Positions 47,543-55,946 of a stretch of DNA of 62,086 nt are shown one piece after another. This DNA comes from a virus. Position 1 is the first letter of the stretch. Every line of letters starts with the position of its first letter. The stretch covers positions 1 through 62,086 of the IMG/VR virus record IMGVR_UViG_3300009093_000013. One strand, given 5' to 3'. A program made the position numbers and the translations under genes. The notes under the pieces were generated by a model. That model saw only the letters and a program-made list of their open reading frames with translations, searched no databases and was not told where the DNA came from.

Positions 47543-47727
47543 TGCGCCGCTCCCGCAATACGCCGCTCGACCGAAAAATACAGAAGCGGTGGAGCGCTCC
47601 CGTTGTCGAGCCTCCATGCCGCATCAAAACCGGGATCACCGGAAGCGACCCCGATTCAAATTGCTTCAACGTCTGCATCAAGTGCGGCTCTCGTTTTGGG
47701 CAGCCTTGTCGGGAGGAGCAGCCATGA
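47542..47727 (+). CDS. Small Cys-containing protein
   Basis: 61 aa with C-I-K-C-G near the C-terminus and a basic N-terminus. TGATG overlap on entry and ATGA on exit. Possibly a zinc ribbon. Confidence 0.5.
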   Translation: MRRSRNTPLDRKIQKRWSAPVVEPPCRIKTGITGSDPDSNCFNVCIKCGSRFGQPCREEQP

Positions 47728-48098
47728 CCCTCCGGGAAGCACTCTCATCATCCATAGAGATCGAAGAGGCGAGGGAACGGACAACGTGGCGGCCGATTGA
47801 AACGGCTCCACGCGACGGGACGGAAATCCTCGCTTACAGCGCCATCGGATGCACCGATGTCATGCTGGTTCGCTTTACGTCAATGGCCGAGTTCCTCACC
47901 GACAGTGAGGTTGACGCGTACATCGATGCTGGTGCCGACGCCGACATGATCGAACAAAGCGACTGGTTCTTTGCCGACTTTGTCCATGGCGACCGACTGT
48001 CTCCCGATTGCTACCCGACGCACTGGATGCCGCTACCCAAACCCCCTGAGCCACCGGGGGAGATCAGTCTGGCCGATGGGCGGAAGACAGCAGGTTAA
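47724..48098 (+). CDS. DUF551-like protein, longer copy
   Basis: 124 aa. After an N-terminal helix comes W-R-P-I-E-T-A-P-R-D-G-T-E-I-L and, at the end, H-W-M-P-L-P-K-P-P, the DUF551 hallmarks. A shorter paralogue is at 58604. Common in phages; function unknown. Confidence 0.72.
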   Translation: MTLREALSSSIEIEEARERTTWRPIETAPRDGTEILAYSAIGCTDVMLVRFTSMAEFLTDSEVDAYIDAGADADMIEQSDWFFADFVHGDRLSPDCYPTHWMPLPKPPEPPGEISLADGRKTAG

Positions 48099-48121
48099 CC
48101 GAAATAGAGAGGATCTGAATT

Positions 48122-48535
48122 ATGCCGTTCGACAGCCTGACATTCGATGATGTCTCAGTACCGGTCGCCAAGCCATTCGATTTCGATACGGCGACGCCTG
48201 ACGAAAGGCTCTGTGAACTCGCCAGACTTCTGGAGAATGAGCAGGAGTGGCGGGATATGATGATCTGGGATTACGGCGTTGAGCTTCAAACCGGTGGCAT
48301 CTGCGGAACTTCGGGCTGCGCGATGGGTCTCGCCCGCGTGACGTGGAGCGGATACGCAGCCATTTTCCAGCGTAATATCTTTGCCGAGAAAGAAGCCTTC
48401 GACCTCACGAGCAAGCAAGCGGACTTTCTGTTTGGTGGCGAGGCGTATGGCGGCAAAGACAGCGACTATATCACCCCCGGCATGGTCGCCACCGCCATCC
48501 GCCAGTTCGTCGCCAACCGTCAGTCCGCATCATGA
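48122..48535 (+). CDS. Phage early protein of unknown function
   Basis: 137 aa from an ATG at 48122. A I-C-G-T-S-G-C-A-M-G motif in the middle resembles a Cys pair. It ends in an ATGA overlap with the split DUF6197-like gene. Confidence 0.6.
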   Translation: MPFDSLTFDDVSVPVAKPFDFDTATPDERLCELARLLENEQEWRDMMIWDYGVELQTGGICGTSGCAMGLARVTWSGYAAIFQRNIFAEKEAFDLTSKQADFLFGGEAYGGKDSDYITPGMVATAIRQFVANRQSAS

Positions 48536-48875
48536 CCACCGAGACACCCCGTACAGCATCAGATGTTCTCAGGGCGGCTAGGGAGAAGATCGAGAAGCCG
48601 GAGAATTGGACGACAGGCGCGATGGCTCGCGGGAAACTCGCCGTCCATGTTTGCCGCTTTCCAAGGCTGCGCGGTGCTGGTGCAGCATGGGAGCAATCGA
48701 GGTCGCAGCCGGCGGATCGGATGAGGGCGCATATGCCCGCGACATCCTCCGGAAAGCCACTGGTGCCCATACTATCGGCAAGTGGAACGACGAACACGAC
48801 CACGCCGACATTCTCAACGGGTTCGACCGTGCAATCCAACTAGCAGACAGCGCAGATAAGGGGGAAGTGGTATGA
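48532..48875 (+). pseudogene. DUF6197-like gene with an internal frameshift
   Basis: The start (48532) overlaps the upstream stop and the end (48873-48875) overlaps the next ATG, so the locus behaves like one gene. The N-terminal half matches DUF6197 in frame 1 (R-A-A-R-E-K-I then W-T-T-G-A-M-A-R). The C-terminal half (W-C-S-M-G-A-I-E, then K-W-N-D and I-L-N-G-F-D-R-A-I) continues only in the -1 frame. The switch falls near 48620-48640. It could be a decayed gene, programmed frameshift or sequencing error. Confidence 0.75.
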
Positions 48876-49141
48876 GCGGCCCACGATTTTTGCAAACCGG
48901 CTTCGAGAAAATCCTGTCCCATTCCGTCGAGGAATGCGGCGAATTCCTGGCCGCAGCCGGTAAGACGCAGCGTTGGGGCGCGAACAGCTTCAACCCGCTT
49001 CTCCCGCCGTCCGAGCGCGAAACCAATCTGGTCTGGCTGCGGCGGGACATGCGCGACGTGATCGAGGTTCTTCGCCGTCTGGATAGGGCGATGCAGGCCG
49101 AGTGCGGCTGCGATCCGATCTTTGAGGATGCCGCGCCATGA
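48872..49141 (+). CDS. MazG-like pyrophosphohydrolase-type protein
   Basis: 89 aa. V-E-E-C-G-E-F-L-A-A-A-G-K near 19-31 matches the E-E-x2-E helix of MazG and related all-alpha NTP pyrophosphohydrolases, with a D near 59 as possible partner. Phages use such enzymes to adjust nucleotide pools or (p)ppGpp. Confidence 0.6.
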   Translation: MSGPRFLQTGFEKILSHSVEECGEFLAAAGKTQRWGANSFNPLLPPSERETNLVWLRRDMRDVIEVLRRLDRAMQAECGCDPIFEDAAP

Positions 49142-49308
49142 GCGAACCCACAAAATGTGCCTGCGTCTCGCCAGACGCCAAGGTCTGCGCCGACCGCCGG
49201 TACAACCGATACATCTTCGATGACTGTGACCACGAGTTCTACGAAGAGGGCGATCCCTGCGATTGCCCTTGCCACGATGAACACGAGGAAGAGGATTTGT
49301 GGCCATGA
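49138..49308 (+). CDS. Cys/Asp/Glu-rich small zinc protein (56 aa)
   Basis: ATGA overlaps at both ends. It has C-A-C, C, C-D and C-D-C-P-C-H clusters with many acidic residues, typical of a small metal-binding protein. Confidence 0.6.
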   Translation: MSEPTKCACVSPDAKVCADRRYNRYIFDDCDHEFYEEGDPCDCPCHDEHEEEDLWP

Positions 49309-49469
49309 TCACCCTCCGCGACACGCTGATCGACACGCGCAATCTCCCTCCTATCCGGTCACAGGGCGCGGCCTACAAGTCCAAGCGCACCATTGGCTTC
49401 TGGATGATCTTGTCAGCTTTAGCTGCTGGTATGGCTGTGGCGATCTATGGGGTGCTGAAGCATGGGTGA
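49305..49469 (+). CDS. Small C-terminal-TM protein (54 aa)
   Basis: Starts in an ATGA overlap. A soluble N-terminal 30 residues precede a TM helix of about 20 residues, so it is tail-anchored. Confidence 0.55.
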   Translation: MITLRDTLIDTRNLPPIRSQGAAYKSKRTIGFWMILSALAAGMAVAIYGVLKHG

Positions 49470-49701
49470 GAACCTGGCGAAGGCCGAGAAATGGTCCCTA
49501 ACCACCGATGAAATAATCGACGCCCTGAAAGAGCTTGTCGATCTATCTGAGTGCGAGACAGCACGGATAACGCTGTTCGTTAACGGTGGCGCTGCGGTTG
49601 CGATTGGCGGTGAACATGCCCGGTCACAGTTCCCTGGAAAGACCGCTGAACTGGCGCTCATCAAGGCGCGCGATGCGATCCTGAAGACGAGGGCGGCATG
49701 A
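49462..49701 (+). CDS. Small phage protein
   Basis: 79 aa with a beta-strand core (I-T-L-F-V-N-G-G-A-A-V-A-I-G-G) between helices. Overlaps the upstream gene by 8 bp. Confidence 0.55.
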   Translation: MGENLAKAEKWSLTTDEIIDALKELVDLSECETARITLFVNGGAAVAIGGEHARSQFPGKTAELALIKARDAILKTRAA

Positions 49702-49910
49702 GCGATCTATCGCGCATATCGGGACTGTTCGTCGGCCAACTGAGCGACGCGGAACTGGTGGAATTCAATGAGGCCGTCCGCGAGGGTCGCGCCCGTCGCA
49801 GCTATGAGGGGGCTATGGGCTTCTTAGGCTGTCCGGTCGTGAGGCTCATGGACCCCGATTTCGAGAACGAGTGCCGCGATTACAAGCTCCACCAACACGA
49901 TTACCTGTGA
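49698..49910 (+). CDS. Small phage protein
   Basis: 70 aa, charged and helical; L-S-D-A-E-L-V-E-F-N near 15-24. It is seven bases upstream of ERF. Confidence 0.5.
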   Translation: MSDLSRISGLFVGQLSDAELVEFNEAVREGRARRSYEGAMGFLGCPVVRLMDPDFENECRDYKLHQHDYL

Positions 49911-49917
49911 GGATGAA

Positions 49918-50739
49918 ATGACCGATCTATTGGATATGGGGCAAGTCCCGACGATCAGCACGCCGAAGCGCGCCAGCGTGGCCGTAAAGGCTCCGCGCGT
50001 GCCGAGGAAGGCCGCGCCAGCCAATCTCCCTGCCGTCGAGGAAGCCCCGCCCAACATGCTGTCGGCCATCGTCATGCTGGCAAAGGACCAGTCCGTCGAT
50101 GTCGCCAAGCTGGACGCGATCTTGCAGATGCAGGAGCGTTTAGAGGACCGCCAGGCCAAGGTGGAATTCAGTCGAGCGCTGACTCGCCTCGCCGGCAAGC
50201 TTCCGCGCGTCAAGAAGAACGGCACCATCAGCCTCGGCCAGGGCAAAGGAGAAATCCCGTTCGCCAAGTGGGAGGACATGGACAAGATCATCCGCCCGCT
50301 GATGGATGAAGAGGGTTTTACCCTTTCCTTCGACAGCGACCAGCGAGCCGACCAGGGCGGCGGGATCATCGTTACCGGCGAACTGCTCCACCGCGACGGC
50401 CACAGCAAGACCGCCAAGATGGCGCTGCCGCTCGATACCGGGCCGGGCCGCAATAACCTCCAGGCGATGGGTTCAAGCCTCTCCTACGGCAAGCGGTACT
50501 GCGCGGAAATGCTGCTCAACATCGTCCGCGAAGGTGCGGATGATGACGGCGCGAAAGGTGGCGTTCAGTTCATCGGCCCCGGCCAGCTAGCGACCATCAA
50601 GAAGCTGCTGGCCGAGACGAACACGAACGAAATCCGGTTCCTCGAAACCATCGGCGTGTCCGAGCTTACGGACATCAAGGTCGGGGAGTTCACCATTGCG
50701 GTGAACCTGCTGAACGCGAAGAAGGCGGCGGCAAAATGA
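49918..50739 (+). CDS. ERF-family single-strand annealing protein
   Basis: 273 aa. The ERF core runs from about residue 60 to 205: F-S-R-A-L-T-R-L-A, the K-N-G-T-I...F-A-K-W-E-D-M segment, D-E-E-G-F-T-L-S-F and the G-S-S-L-S-Y-G-K-R-Y motif. ERF proteins anneal ssDNA for RecA-independent recombination. It is followed immediately by the YqaJ exonuclease that would supply ssDNA, and the C-terminal helical tail may bind it. Confidence 0.85.
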   Translation: MTDLLDMGQVPTISTPKRASVAVKAPRVPRKAAPANLPAVEEAPPNMLSAIVMLAKDQSVDVAKLDAILQMQERLEDRQAKVEFSRALTRLAGKLPRVKKNGTISLGQGKGEIPFAKWEDMDKIIRPLMDEEGFTLSFDSDQRADQGGGIIVTGELLHRDGHSKTAKMALPLDTGPGRNNLQAMGSSLSYGKRYCAEMLLNIVREGADDDGAKGGVQFIGPGQLATIKKLLAETNTNEIRFLETIGVSELTDIKVGEFTIAVNLLNAKKAAAK

Positions 50740-51425
50740 AGATCATCCAGTGCGCGCAGAACACGCCGGAATGGATGGCTGCCCGGCGCGGCATCCCTAC
50801 CGCGTCGTGCTTCCATCATATCGTTACGCCGGCCAAGGGCGAGTTGTCCAAGTCATCGAAGGCATACGCCTACAAGCTGCTGGCGGAAAAGCTGCTCAAC
50901 GCGCCAGCCGAAGACGGGCCGAAGTCCCATTGGATGGAACGTGGAAACGATCTGGAATCGGCAGCGGCCACCCAATACAGCTTCGTCAATGAGGTGGATC
51001 TGGAGCGCGTCGGCTTCATCACGACTGATGACGGTTTGATCGGGGCCAGCCCCGATAGGCTCATCAAGGGCAAATCGGCGGGGCTGGAGATCAAGGTTCC
51101 GGCACCGCACACGCATCTTCAATATCTGCTCGAAGGCCCCGGCGCCGACTACCGCGTACAAGTCCAGGGACAAAATTACGTCTGTGAGTTCGACTACGTG
51201 GACTTCCTGTCCTACTCCGACCGGATGCCCCACTGCACGATCCGCACAGGCCGCGACGAGCCGTTCATCAAGCTTCTGTCGTCGGCGCTTAACGCCTTCA
51301 ACGAGATGATGGCAGGGATGGAGCAACGGGCGCGGGCGCTCGGTCTGTTCCAGGCTTATGCCGAAGCTGAAGCCGATGCTGCCGCCGAACTTGATGCGGT
51401 GTTCCGCGCGGAGATTGCCGCATGA
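50736..51425 (+). CDS. YqaJ-type exonuclease
   Basis: 229 aa. The catalytic pattern of the lambda-exonuclease/YqaJ fold is present: E-R-G-N-D-L-E near 69-74, D107 in G-A-S-P-D-R-L and E118-x-K120 in L-E-I-K. It should digest dsDNA 5' to 3' and work with the upstream ERF. ATGA overlap at each end. Confidence 0.88.
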   Translation: MKIIQCAQNTPEWMAARRGIPTASCFHHIVTPAKGELSKSSKAYAYKLLAEKLLNAPAEDGPKSHWMERGNDLESAAATQYSFVNEVDLERVGFITTDDGLIGASPDRLIKGKSAGLEIKVPAPHTHLQYLLEGPGADYRVQVQGQNYVCEFDYVDFLSYSDRMPHCTIRTGRDEPFIKLLSSALNAFNEMMAGMEQRARALGLFQAYAEAEADAAAELDAVFRAEIAA

Positions 51426-51907
51426 CAGCCGAGGCTTCACAGGCGGCCGCCATCGCCAGGCAGTCTTACTGCGAGGCGAAAAAGGACCGGCTTGCCCAAA
51501 ATCAGGATGGGGCGTGGAAGATCACGCTCAATTCGTTGGACCTCCCGCCGCACGTAATCGCCGCCCCGATGGGCACCCGATACATGATCGCGTTCGTGGA
51601 ACTTGGCGACAACGAAGAGCCAGTTTCGCCTCTCGGCCCATCGGCCAGCGAGCGCGCCAAAGCAGCCTATCAGGCAAGCTCACCCGGAGATCAAGCTAGA
51701 GCGCGATCAGTCATGCTGTGCCGCGATCCCGACTTCCAGGCATGGGCGCAAGCAACCGATGAAGCCGAGGCGGCGACGTTTATCCGCAGGAGCTGCCGGG
51801 TTAACACCCGGGCTGCGTTCGCAGACAATCCCAAGGCCCTTGAAACCTTCCTCGCCCTGGAGCGGGAATACAAAGCCTCGCACCGCTTCCATGGAGATAG
51901 GCGATGA
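51422..51907 (+). CDS. Phage recombination-module protein, unknown
   Basis: 161 aa with an N-terminal part (K-I-T-L-N-S-L-D-L-P near 34-43) and a helical end. Proteins of this type often follow YqaJ genes. It may modulate nuclease activity (inference). Confidence 0.5.
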   Translation: MTAEASQAAAIARQSYCEAKKDRLAQNQDGAWKITLNSLDLPPHVIAAPMGTRYMIAFVELGDNEEPVSPLGPSASERAKAAYQASSPGDQARARSVMLCRDPDFQAWAQATDEAEAATFIRRSCRVNTRAAFADNPKALETFLALEREYKASHRFHGDRR

Positions 51908-52320
51908 TCCGCTCCGGCCTCCAGCGCAAGGAGAGGGGCGGCTACATCGCTCGGAAGAAAAAGCCGCGCACCGGCTTGGCACCCGAAGGCCCGTACCGCT
52001 CGCACAAGCATCTTCAGTGGATCAGGGGGAATATCTGCTACGAGTGCGGAGCCGGCGGGAAGATTGAAGCCGCGCACGTCCGTATCGGGACTGACGGCGG
52101 CGAGCGGGTGAAGCCTTCGGATTATTGGGTGATACCGCTGTGCATTCCCTGCCATGACCGGCAGCACGACGGCGAGCGCACCTTTTGGGGGCTGCGCAAT
52201 CCCAAGGCTATAGCGCTCGAATTCGCCCGCCAGTCCACCGACAAGACCATCAAGCTTTCGGCGATGCGAGCACCGAGCGGGACTGACTTCCGCCGCCTTG
52301 AAATCGTGGAGGCCCCATGA
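51904..52320 (+). CDS. DUF968-like protein (HNH-like zinc nuclease)
   Basis: 138 aa. C-Y-E-C-G...A-A-H-V...P-L-C-I-P-C-H-D-R-Q-H follows the DUF968 pattern: a C-x2-C pair, a central His, then C-x2-C-H-x3-H. Such proteins sit with recombination genes and may be Holliday-junction or structure-specific nucleases. The recombination location supports this. Confidence 0.75.
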   Translation: MIRSGLQRKERGGYIARKKKPRTGLAPEGPYRSHKHLQWIRGNICYECGAGGKIEAAHVRIGTDGGERVKPSDYWVIPLCIPCHDRQHDGERTFWGLRNPKAIALEFARQSTDKTIKLSAMRAPSGTDFRRLEIVEAP

Positions 52321-52365
52321 CCCCCAACCACATATCCCAATCTAGCTATAGGGGAGGGTGAGGGG

Positions 52366-52623
52366 ATGAAGCCCACGCTGCATCAGCGCAAAATCCTCAA
52401 GCTCTTAGAGCCCATTGGATCAAATGGAGGGTATCCTGCGCGCCGCCTCGGAAAGCTGATTTGGGATGGATGGAGCGCCGGCACGGCATCGGGTTTCGCC
52501 AACCATGAATGCCGCCAGATGGAACGCGCAGGTTGGCTGAAGCGCCTTGACGATCAAAAGCCAATTGTTTGGCAGATCACTGAATCGGGTCGCGCCGCTA
52601 TCGGGATCGATAAGGAGGGATGA
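52366..52623 (+). CDS. Winged-helix protein A
   Basis: 85 aa after GGGGAGGGTGAGGGG. Helices 1-3 then a wing (W-L-K-R-L...P-I-V-W-Q-I-T-E-S-G-R), the pattern of a wHTH DNA-binding protein. A short 14-codon ORF (52317-52361) precedes it and contains its ribosome-binding site. Confidence 0.6.
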   Translation: MKPTLHQRKILKLLEPIGSNGGYPARRLGKLIWDGWSAGTASGFANHECRQMERAGWLKRLDDQKPIVWQITESGRAAIGIDKEG

Positions 52624-52838
52624 TGGGAAAGCTGACCGAACCTCAGCGCGTTCTCCTGAACGATTTCGCATCCGCTCGCGGAACATGCGATGACGGATAC
52701 CCACCACTCAAGAAGCTTATGGCCCTCGGCTATGTCCAGCGGGTCAAGCTGAAATACGGCGACGTATTCGAGATAACCGACGCGGGCCGTTCAGCGCTCA
52801 ATCCAGCCGCCGATCAAAACACTGAGGGGGAGGGGTGA
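52623..52838 (+). CDS. Winged-helix protein B, paralogue of A
   Basis: 71 aa with the same helix-helix-wing plan ending in E-I-T-D-A-G-R-S-A-L. Two tandem copies suggest duplication or a heterodimer. A 12-codon coupled ORF (52838-52876) links it to the next gene. Confidence 0.55.
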   Translation: MGKLTEPQRVLLNDFASARGTCDDGYPPLKKLMALGYVQRVKLKYGDVFEITDAGRSALNPAADQNTEGEG

Positions 52839-52872
52839 TGACCCCGATCCGCGAAGACTGGGCTGGCGAGCC

Positions 52873-53469
52873 ATGATCTACTTTATCCAGGGCAACGCCG
52901 GTACGCCGATAAAGATCGGGTTCACGCAGTACAATGATGTAAGCGGGCGCATGGCAAGCCTGCAAACGGCCTACCCATGGACGCTGCGCTGTCTGATGCG
53001 AATCACTGACGGGGATCAGCAATTAGAGCGGCGCATCCATGCACTGTTCGATGCCGAGCGCCTTCCCGGAGAGTGGTTCGAGCCCAGCGGCAGGATTTTG
53101 CTTTTCATTGATCAGATCGTGTCGTTCGGTGTCGAGCGCGCAATCGAGGCTGTCGAGCTGTCGGCAGGCATAACCGACGATCATATTGGCGATCTTTGGA
53201 TCGCCGAGAGCGCGATCCCAAAGGTTTTCCGGATCAAGTATTATGTCATCCCGCAGGCACGCCGTTCGGGTAACTGCCCTCCCGTTGAGCTTTGGAGGGG
53301 TGGCTCGAACACCTATCGATATTACAATATCGCTCAACTCAAGGCGTGGCTCGCTCGCAACGAAATCAAATATCATATCGATTGGGTGAAGGCCCAATGG
53401 CACATCAAGCGCCGCGAAGACATCGTGCGGACGCCGGCTGCCCTGGAAATAGCCGGGATGGATGCATAG
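52873..53469 (+). CDS. GIY-YIG/T5orf172-like protein
   Basis: 198 aa. The N-terminus M-I-Y-F-I-Q-G and P-I-K-I-G-F-T near 14-20, with R-M-A-S-L-Q and a following E-R-R-I-H-A-L-F, fits the T5orf172 (Mug113) domain, a GIY-YIG nuclease relative. The C-terminal 100 residues are a separate helical domain. May process or nick DNA. Confidence 0.7.
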   Translation: MIYFIQGNAGTPIKIGFTQYNDVSGRMASLQTAYPWTLRCLMRITDGDQQLERRIHALFDAERLPGEWFEPSGRILLFIDQIVSFGVERAIEAVELSAGITDDHIGDLWIAESAIPKVFRIKYYVIPQARRSGNCPPVELWRGGSNTYRYYNIAQLKAWLARNEIKYHIDWVKAQWHIKRREDIVRTPAALEIAGMDA

Positions 53470-53660
53470 TGGCCCGCGCTCAACTCACATTCCGACAGAC
53501 CGACGTGACGCGGGCTATCCGTGCCGCGCAGGCTGCTGGCGTGTCCGTTGGGCGCGTGGAGATTGACAAGAGCGGAAAGATTGTCATCGTCGCCGGATCG
53601 CCAGCTAACAGCAACGAGCCGGGGGACGAAAGCAGCGAATGGGACGACGTCCTACAATGA
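53469..53660 (+). CDS. Small protein preceding the integrase
   Basis: 63 aa from a GTG at 53469 overlapping the upstream TAG. F-R-Q-T-D-V-T-R-A-I-R-A-A near 8-20 and a later I-V-I-V-A strand are common to small proteins before phage integrases. It could help control integration. Confidence 0.6.
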   Translation: MARAQLTFRQTDVTRAIRAAQAAGVSVGRVEIDKSGKIVIVAGSPANSNEPGDESSEWDDVLQ

Positions 53661-54748
53661 TCCCGCTGCAATACGTCCATGCCTACCGTGATCGCCACGG
53701 CAAGATGCGGCGGTACTTCCGGCGTCCAGGGATGAAGAAAATCCCCCTGCTTGGCGAGCCCGGCTCGGATCAATTCATGCTGGCCTACGGGGCTGCGTGC
53801 GAGGGCAAGGAGCTTCCGAAACCGGAGATCGGCGCGAGCCGCACGAAACCCGGAACGATAGCGGCGCTGACTGTCGCATATTACAATTCAAGCGAGTTCA
53901 AGACGCTCGCGAAATCGACGCAGGACGCCTATCGCAACCAGATCGACAGCTTCCGCGAGAAGTACGGAAGCAGGCAGATCGCGCCACTGACACAGGCGCA
54001 TATCAAAGGCATCATCGCGGCCAAGGCCGAAACACCCGCCTCCGCGAACAACTTGCTGGACCGGCTGCGCGGTCTGATGCAACTCGCCGTCGCAATGGAT
54101 CTGATCAAAGCCGACCCGACCGTTGGCGTGAAGAACCTGCGCAACAAGACGGACGGCTTCAAGGAATGGCCCGAAGCGCATATCGAGCGGTTCCGCAAAC
54201 ATCACAAGCTCGGGACGCGCGCCAGGCTGGCATTCGAAATCCTGCTGAACACGATCCAGCGCCGCGGCGATGTCGTCCGCATGGGGCGCCAGCACATCCG
54301 AGATGAAACACTATCGATCGTGCAGCAGAAGACCGGAACCGCCGTGGATATCCCGGTGCTTCCGGACCTACGGGAAGCGCTCGACGCGTCGCCGGCTGAC
54401 AACCTCACCTTCCTGACAACAGACTTCGGCAAGCCGTTCTCCGCTGCCGGATTCGGAAATTGGTTCCGCGAGGTTTGCAACGAGGCTGGCGTTCCGAAGG
54501 GATATTCAGCTCACGGGCTGCGCAAGGCGGGCGCAACGCGCCTGGCGGATCATGGCGCGACCGAGCATGAGCTGATGGCATGGGGCGGATGGAAAACGCT
54601 CGCCGAGGTGCAGCGCTATACGAAGGCGGCGAACCGCAAGCGCTTGGCGAAATCCGGCGGCGCAAAGCTCATAGCAGGAACATCGATTGGCTCACCTTCA
54701 GAAAAGGTTAGCCAAACCGACCCGCAACCCATTGAATCGACAGGGTGA
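53657..54748 (+). CDS. int: Tyrosine integrase
   Basis: 363 aa. N-terminal SAM-like/core-binding helices run to about residue 170. The catalytic set is complete: Arg in Q-R-R-G-D (about 202-203), Lys in K-T-G (about 225), His286-x2-Arg289 in H-G-L-R, Trp312 and Tyr321. It catalyses attP x attB recombination. I could not identify attP by eye. Confidence 0.9.
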   Translation: MIPLQYVHAYRDRHGKMRRYFRRPGMKKIPLLGEPGSDQFMLAYGAACEGKELPKPEIGASRTKPGTIAALTVAYYNSSEFKTLAKSTQDAYRNQIDSFREKYGSRQIAPLTQAHIKGIIAAKAETPASANNLLDRLRGLMQLAVAMDLIKADPTVGVKNLRNKTDGFKEWPEAHIERFRKHHKLGTRARLAFEILLNTIQRRGDVVRMGRQHIRDETLSIVQQKTGTAVDIPVLPDLREALDASPADNLTFLTTDFGKPFSAAGFGNWFREVCNEAGVPKGYSAHGLRKAGATRLADHGATEHELMAWGGWKTLAEVQRYTKAANRKRLAKSGGAKLIAGTSIGSPSEKVSQTDPQPIESTG

Positions 54749-54752
54749 GAAA

Positions 54753-54917
54753 ATGAGGGTGGTGATCCCGGTGGTTATGCCACCGGATAGCAGAATCAAT
54801 GACGTAGAGAGGCTAACCGGACTATCGGCACGTACTGATTCTAAAGGCCGATTCCATCTATTGGCTAACCCAGTTTCCCCTCCCCCTTATAGCGATAGCC
54901 TGGGAGGGGAGTCGTGA
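54753..54917 (+). CDS. Small phage protein
   Basis: 54 aa from ATG at 54753, five bases after the integrase. I-N-D-V-E-R-L-T-G-L-S-A-R-T looks like part of a HTH or att-related protein; a start at 54687 overlaps the integrase. Uncertain. Confidence 0.4.
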   Translation: MRVVIPVVMPPDSRINDVERLTGLSARTDSKGRFHLLANPVSPPPYSDSLGGES

Positions 54918-55264
54918 GGGTGCTTGTCTGTGGCGGCCGGAACTTCACCGACTGGCAAACGGTCCGCAACACGCTGCGCAACCTCATCGCTGAACGCGGG
55001 CTGATCACCGCCATTATCCACGGTGGAGCGTCTGGAGCCGACCGGATGGCCCATGTCTTTGCTGACTTTCAGCGAGTCCCCTGCGAGACGTTTAAGGCTG
55101 ATTGGGAGGCCCATGGCAAAGCCGCCGGCCCGATCCGCAATAGGCGCATGATCGATGAAGGCAAACCCGATCTAGTCGTAGCCTTCCCCGGAGGTCGTGG
55201 GACTGCCGACATGATCCGGAGGGCCAAAGCTGCCGGGATCGAGGTGATCGAGGTGCGCCCATGA
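54914..55264 (+). CDS. SLOG-family protein (YspA/DUF2493-like)
   Basis: 116 aa. GTG start overlapping the upstream stop. C-G-G-R-N-F near 6-11, G-G-A-S-G-A-D near 37-43 and P-G-G-R-G-T-A near 91-97 are the nucleotide-binding loops of SLOG proteins. SLOG domains sense or process NAD- or nucleotide-derived signals, often in antiphage contexts. Confidence 0.8.
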   Translation: MRVLVCGGRNFTDWQTVRNTLRNLIAERGLITAIIHGGASGADRMAHVFADFQRVPCETFKADWEAHGKAAGPIRNRRMIDEGKPDLVVAFPGGRGTADMIRRAKAAGIEVIEVRP

Positions 55265-55292
55265 CCTATAGCACTGACCTGGGAGGGTGGGG

Positions 55293-55505
55293 ATGAGCGA
55301 AAACTTCCTCGTGATCTTCTACCGCAAGGACTCGGATTCATTCCTCAGCTTGGGGCCGTTCGAGTGTGTGTCTTCGGATGGGGAATGCCTCTACGGGGAC
55401 AGTGAACAGCCGATAGCGCGATACGGCGACTTCGCCTGGCGCACGGCCCATCACAATTGGGACGGCTATCGACTCGTCCCCACCGACCACACCAAGGAGC
55501 CTTAA
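55293..55505 (+). CDS. Small phage protein
   Basis: 70 aa from ATG at 55293 after GGGTGGGG. Beta-rich with many acidic and Trp residues. Unknown. Confidence 0.5.
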   Translation: MSENFLVIFYRKDSDSFLSLGPFECVSSDGECLYGDSEQPIARYGDFAWRTAHHNWDGYRLVPTDHTKEP

Positions 55506-55507
55506 GG

Positions 55508-55576
55508 ATGTCTGAGATCAGATCCCGCCTTCGTGCGGCATCCACTGAGTCGGTGAAGGAGAGCAAGGGTGGCTAG
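55508..55576 (+). CDS. 22-residue coupled ORF
   Basis: ATG at 55508, three bases after the previous gene, after an AAGGAGCC-like site. It ends with TAG overlapping the following gene's GTG. The peptide is charged and helical; a leader function is possible. Confidence 0.4.
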   Translation: MSEIRSRLRAASTESVKESKGG

Positions 55577-55946
55577 GCACTGGCGTCCGAAAAAGCACGT
55601 CACCTGCACAGCCTGCGGGTGGTTCGGTTTCAGAGTGATCCGGGCGAAAGCGTGCCCGAATTGCGGCCACTGGCATCCGACCGAGACGGTGGTCGCCAAG
55701 TCGGCGTTTCTGGCTGTCTCGGACGGTTACAACAAGCAGGTTGACGAGATCGCCGCCCTCCGCGCCGAGGTATCGAGGCTGCGTGAGGCACTAGAGTTAT
55801 TTGCTTGGCTTGGAGTTGAATTGCCGGGGCGCAACCCAAACTGCGTTATGCACTTAGTAGGGTTTCCTACAGGCGAAATCCTCTGCATCGAATACATACT
55901 AAAAGCCCGCGCCGCCCTCTCTCCCCAGGAGAAGAGCAATGGGTGA
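55569..55946 (+). CDS. Zinc-ribbon coiled-coil protein
   Basis: 125 aa from GTG at 55569. C-T-A-C-G-W near 13-18 and C-P-N-C-G-H near 29-34 form a zinc ribbon, followed by a coiled coil (about 55-80) and a hydrophobic C-terminal half. Likely nucleic-acid binding. Confidence 0.6.
   Translation: MARHWRPKKHVTCTACGWFGFRVIRAKACPNCGHWHPTETVVAKSAFLAVSDGYNKQVDEIAALRAEVSRLREALELFAWLGVELPGRNPNCVMHLVGFPTGEILCIEYILKARAALSPQEKSNG

Noticed and set aside
48600-48640. GGGAAAC as a slippery site for programmed frameshifting
   Set aside because: The heptamer is present but not in the phase required to move from the N-terminal to the C-terminal frame.
53657-54900. attP core next to the integrase
   Set aside because: I found no tRNA 3' end or clear direct or inverted arm sites there by eye.
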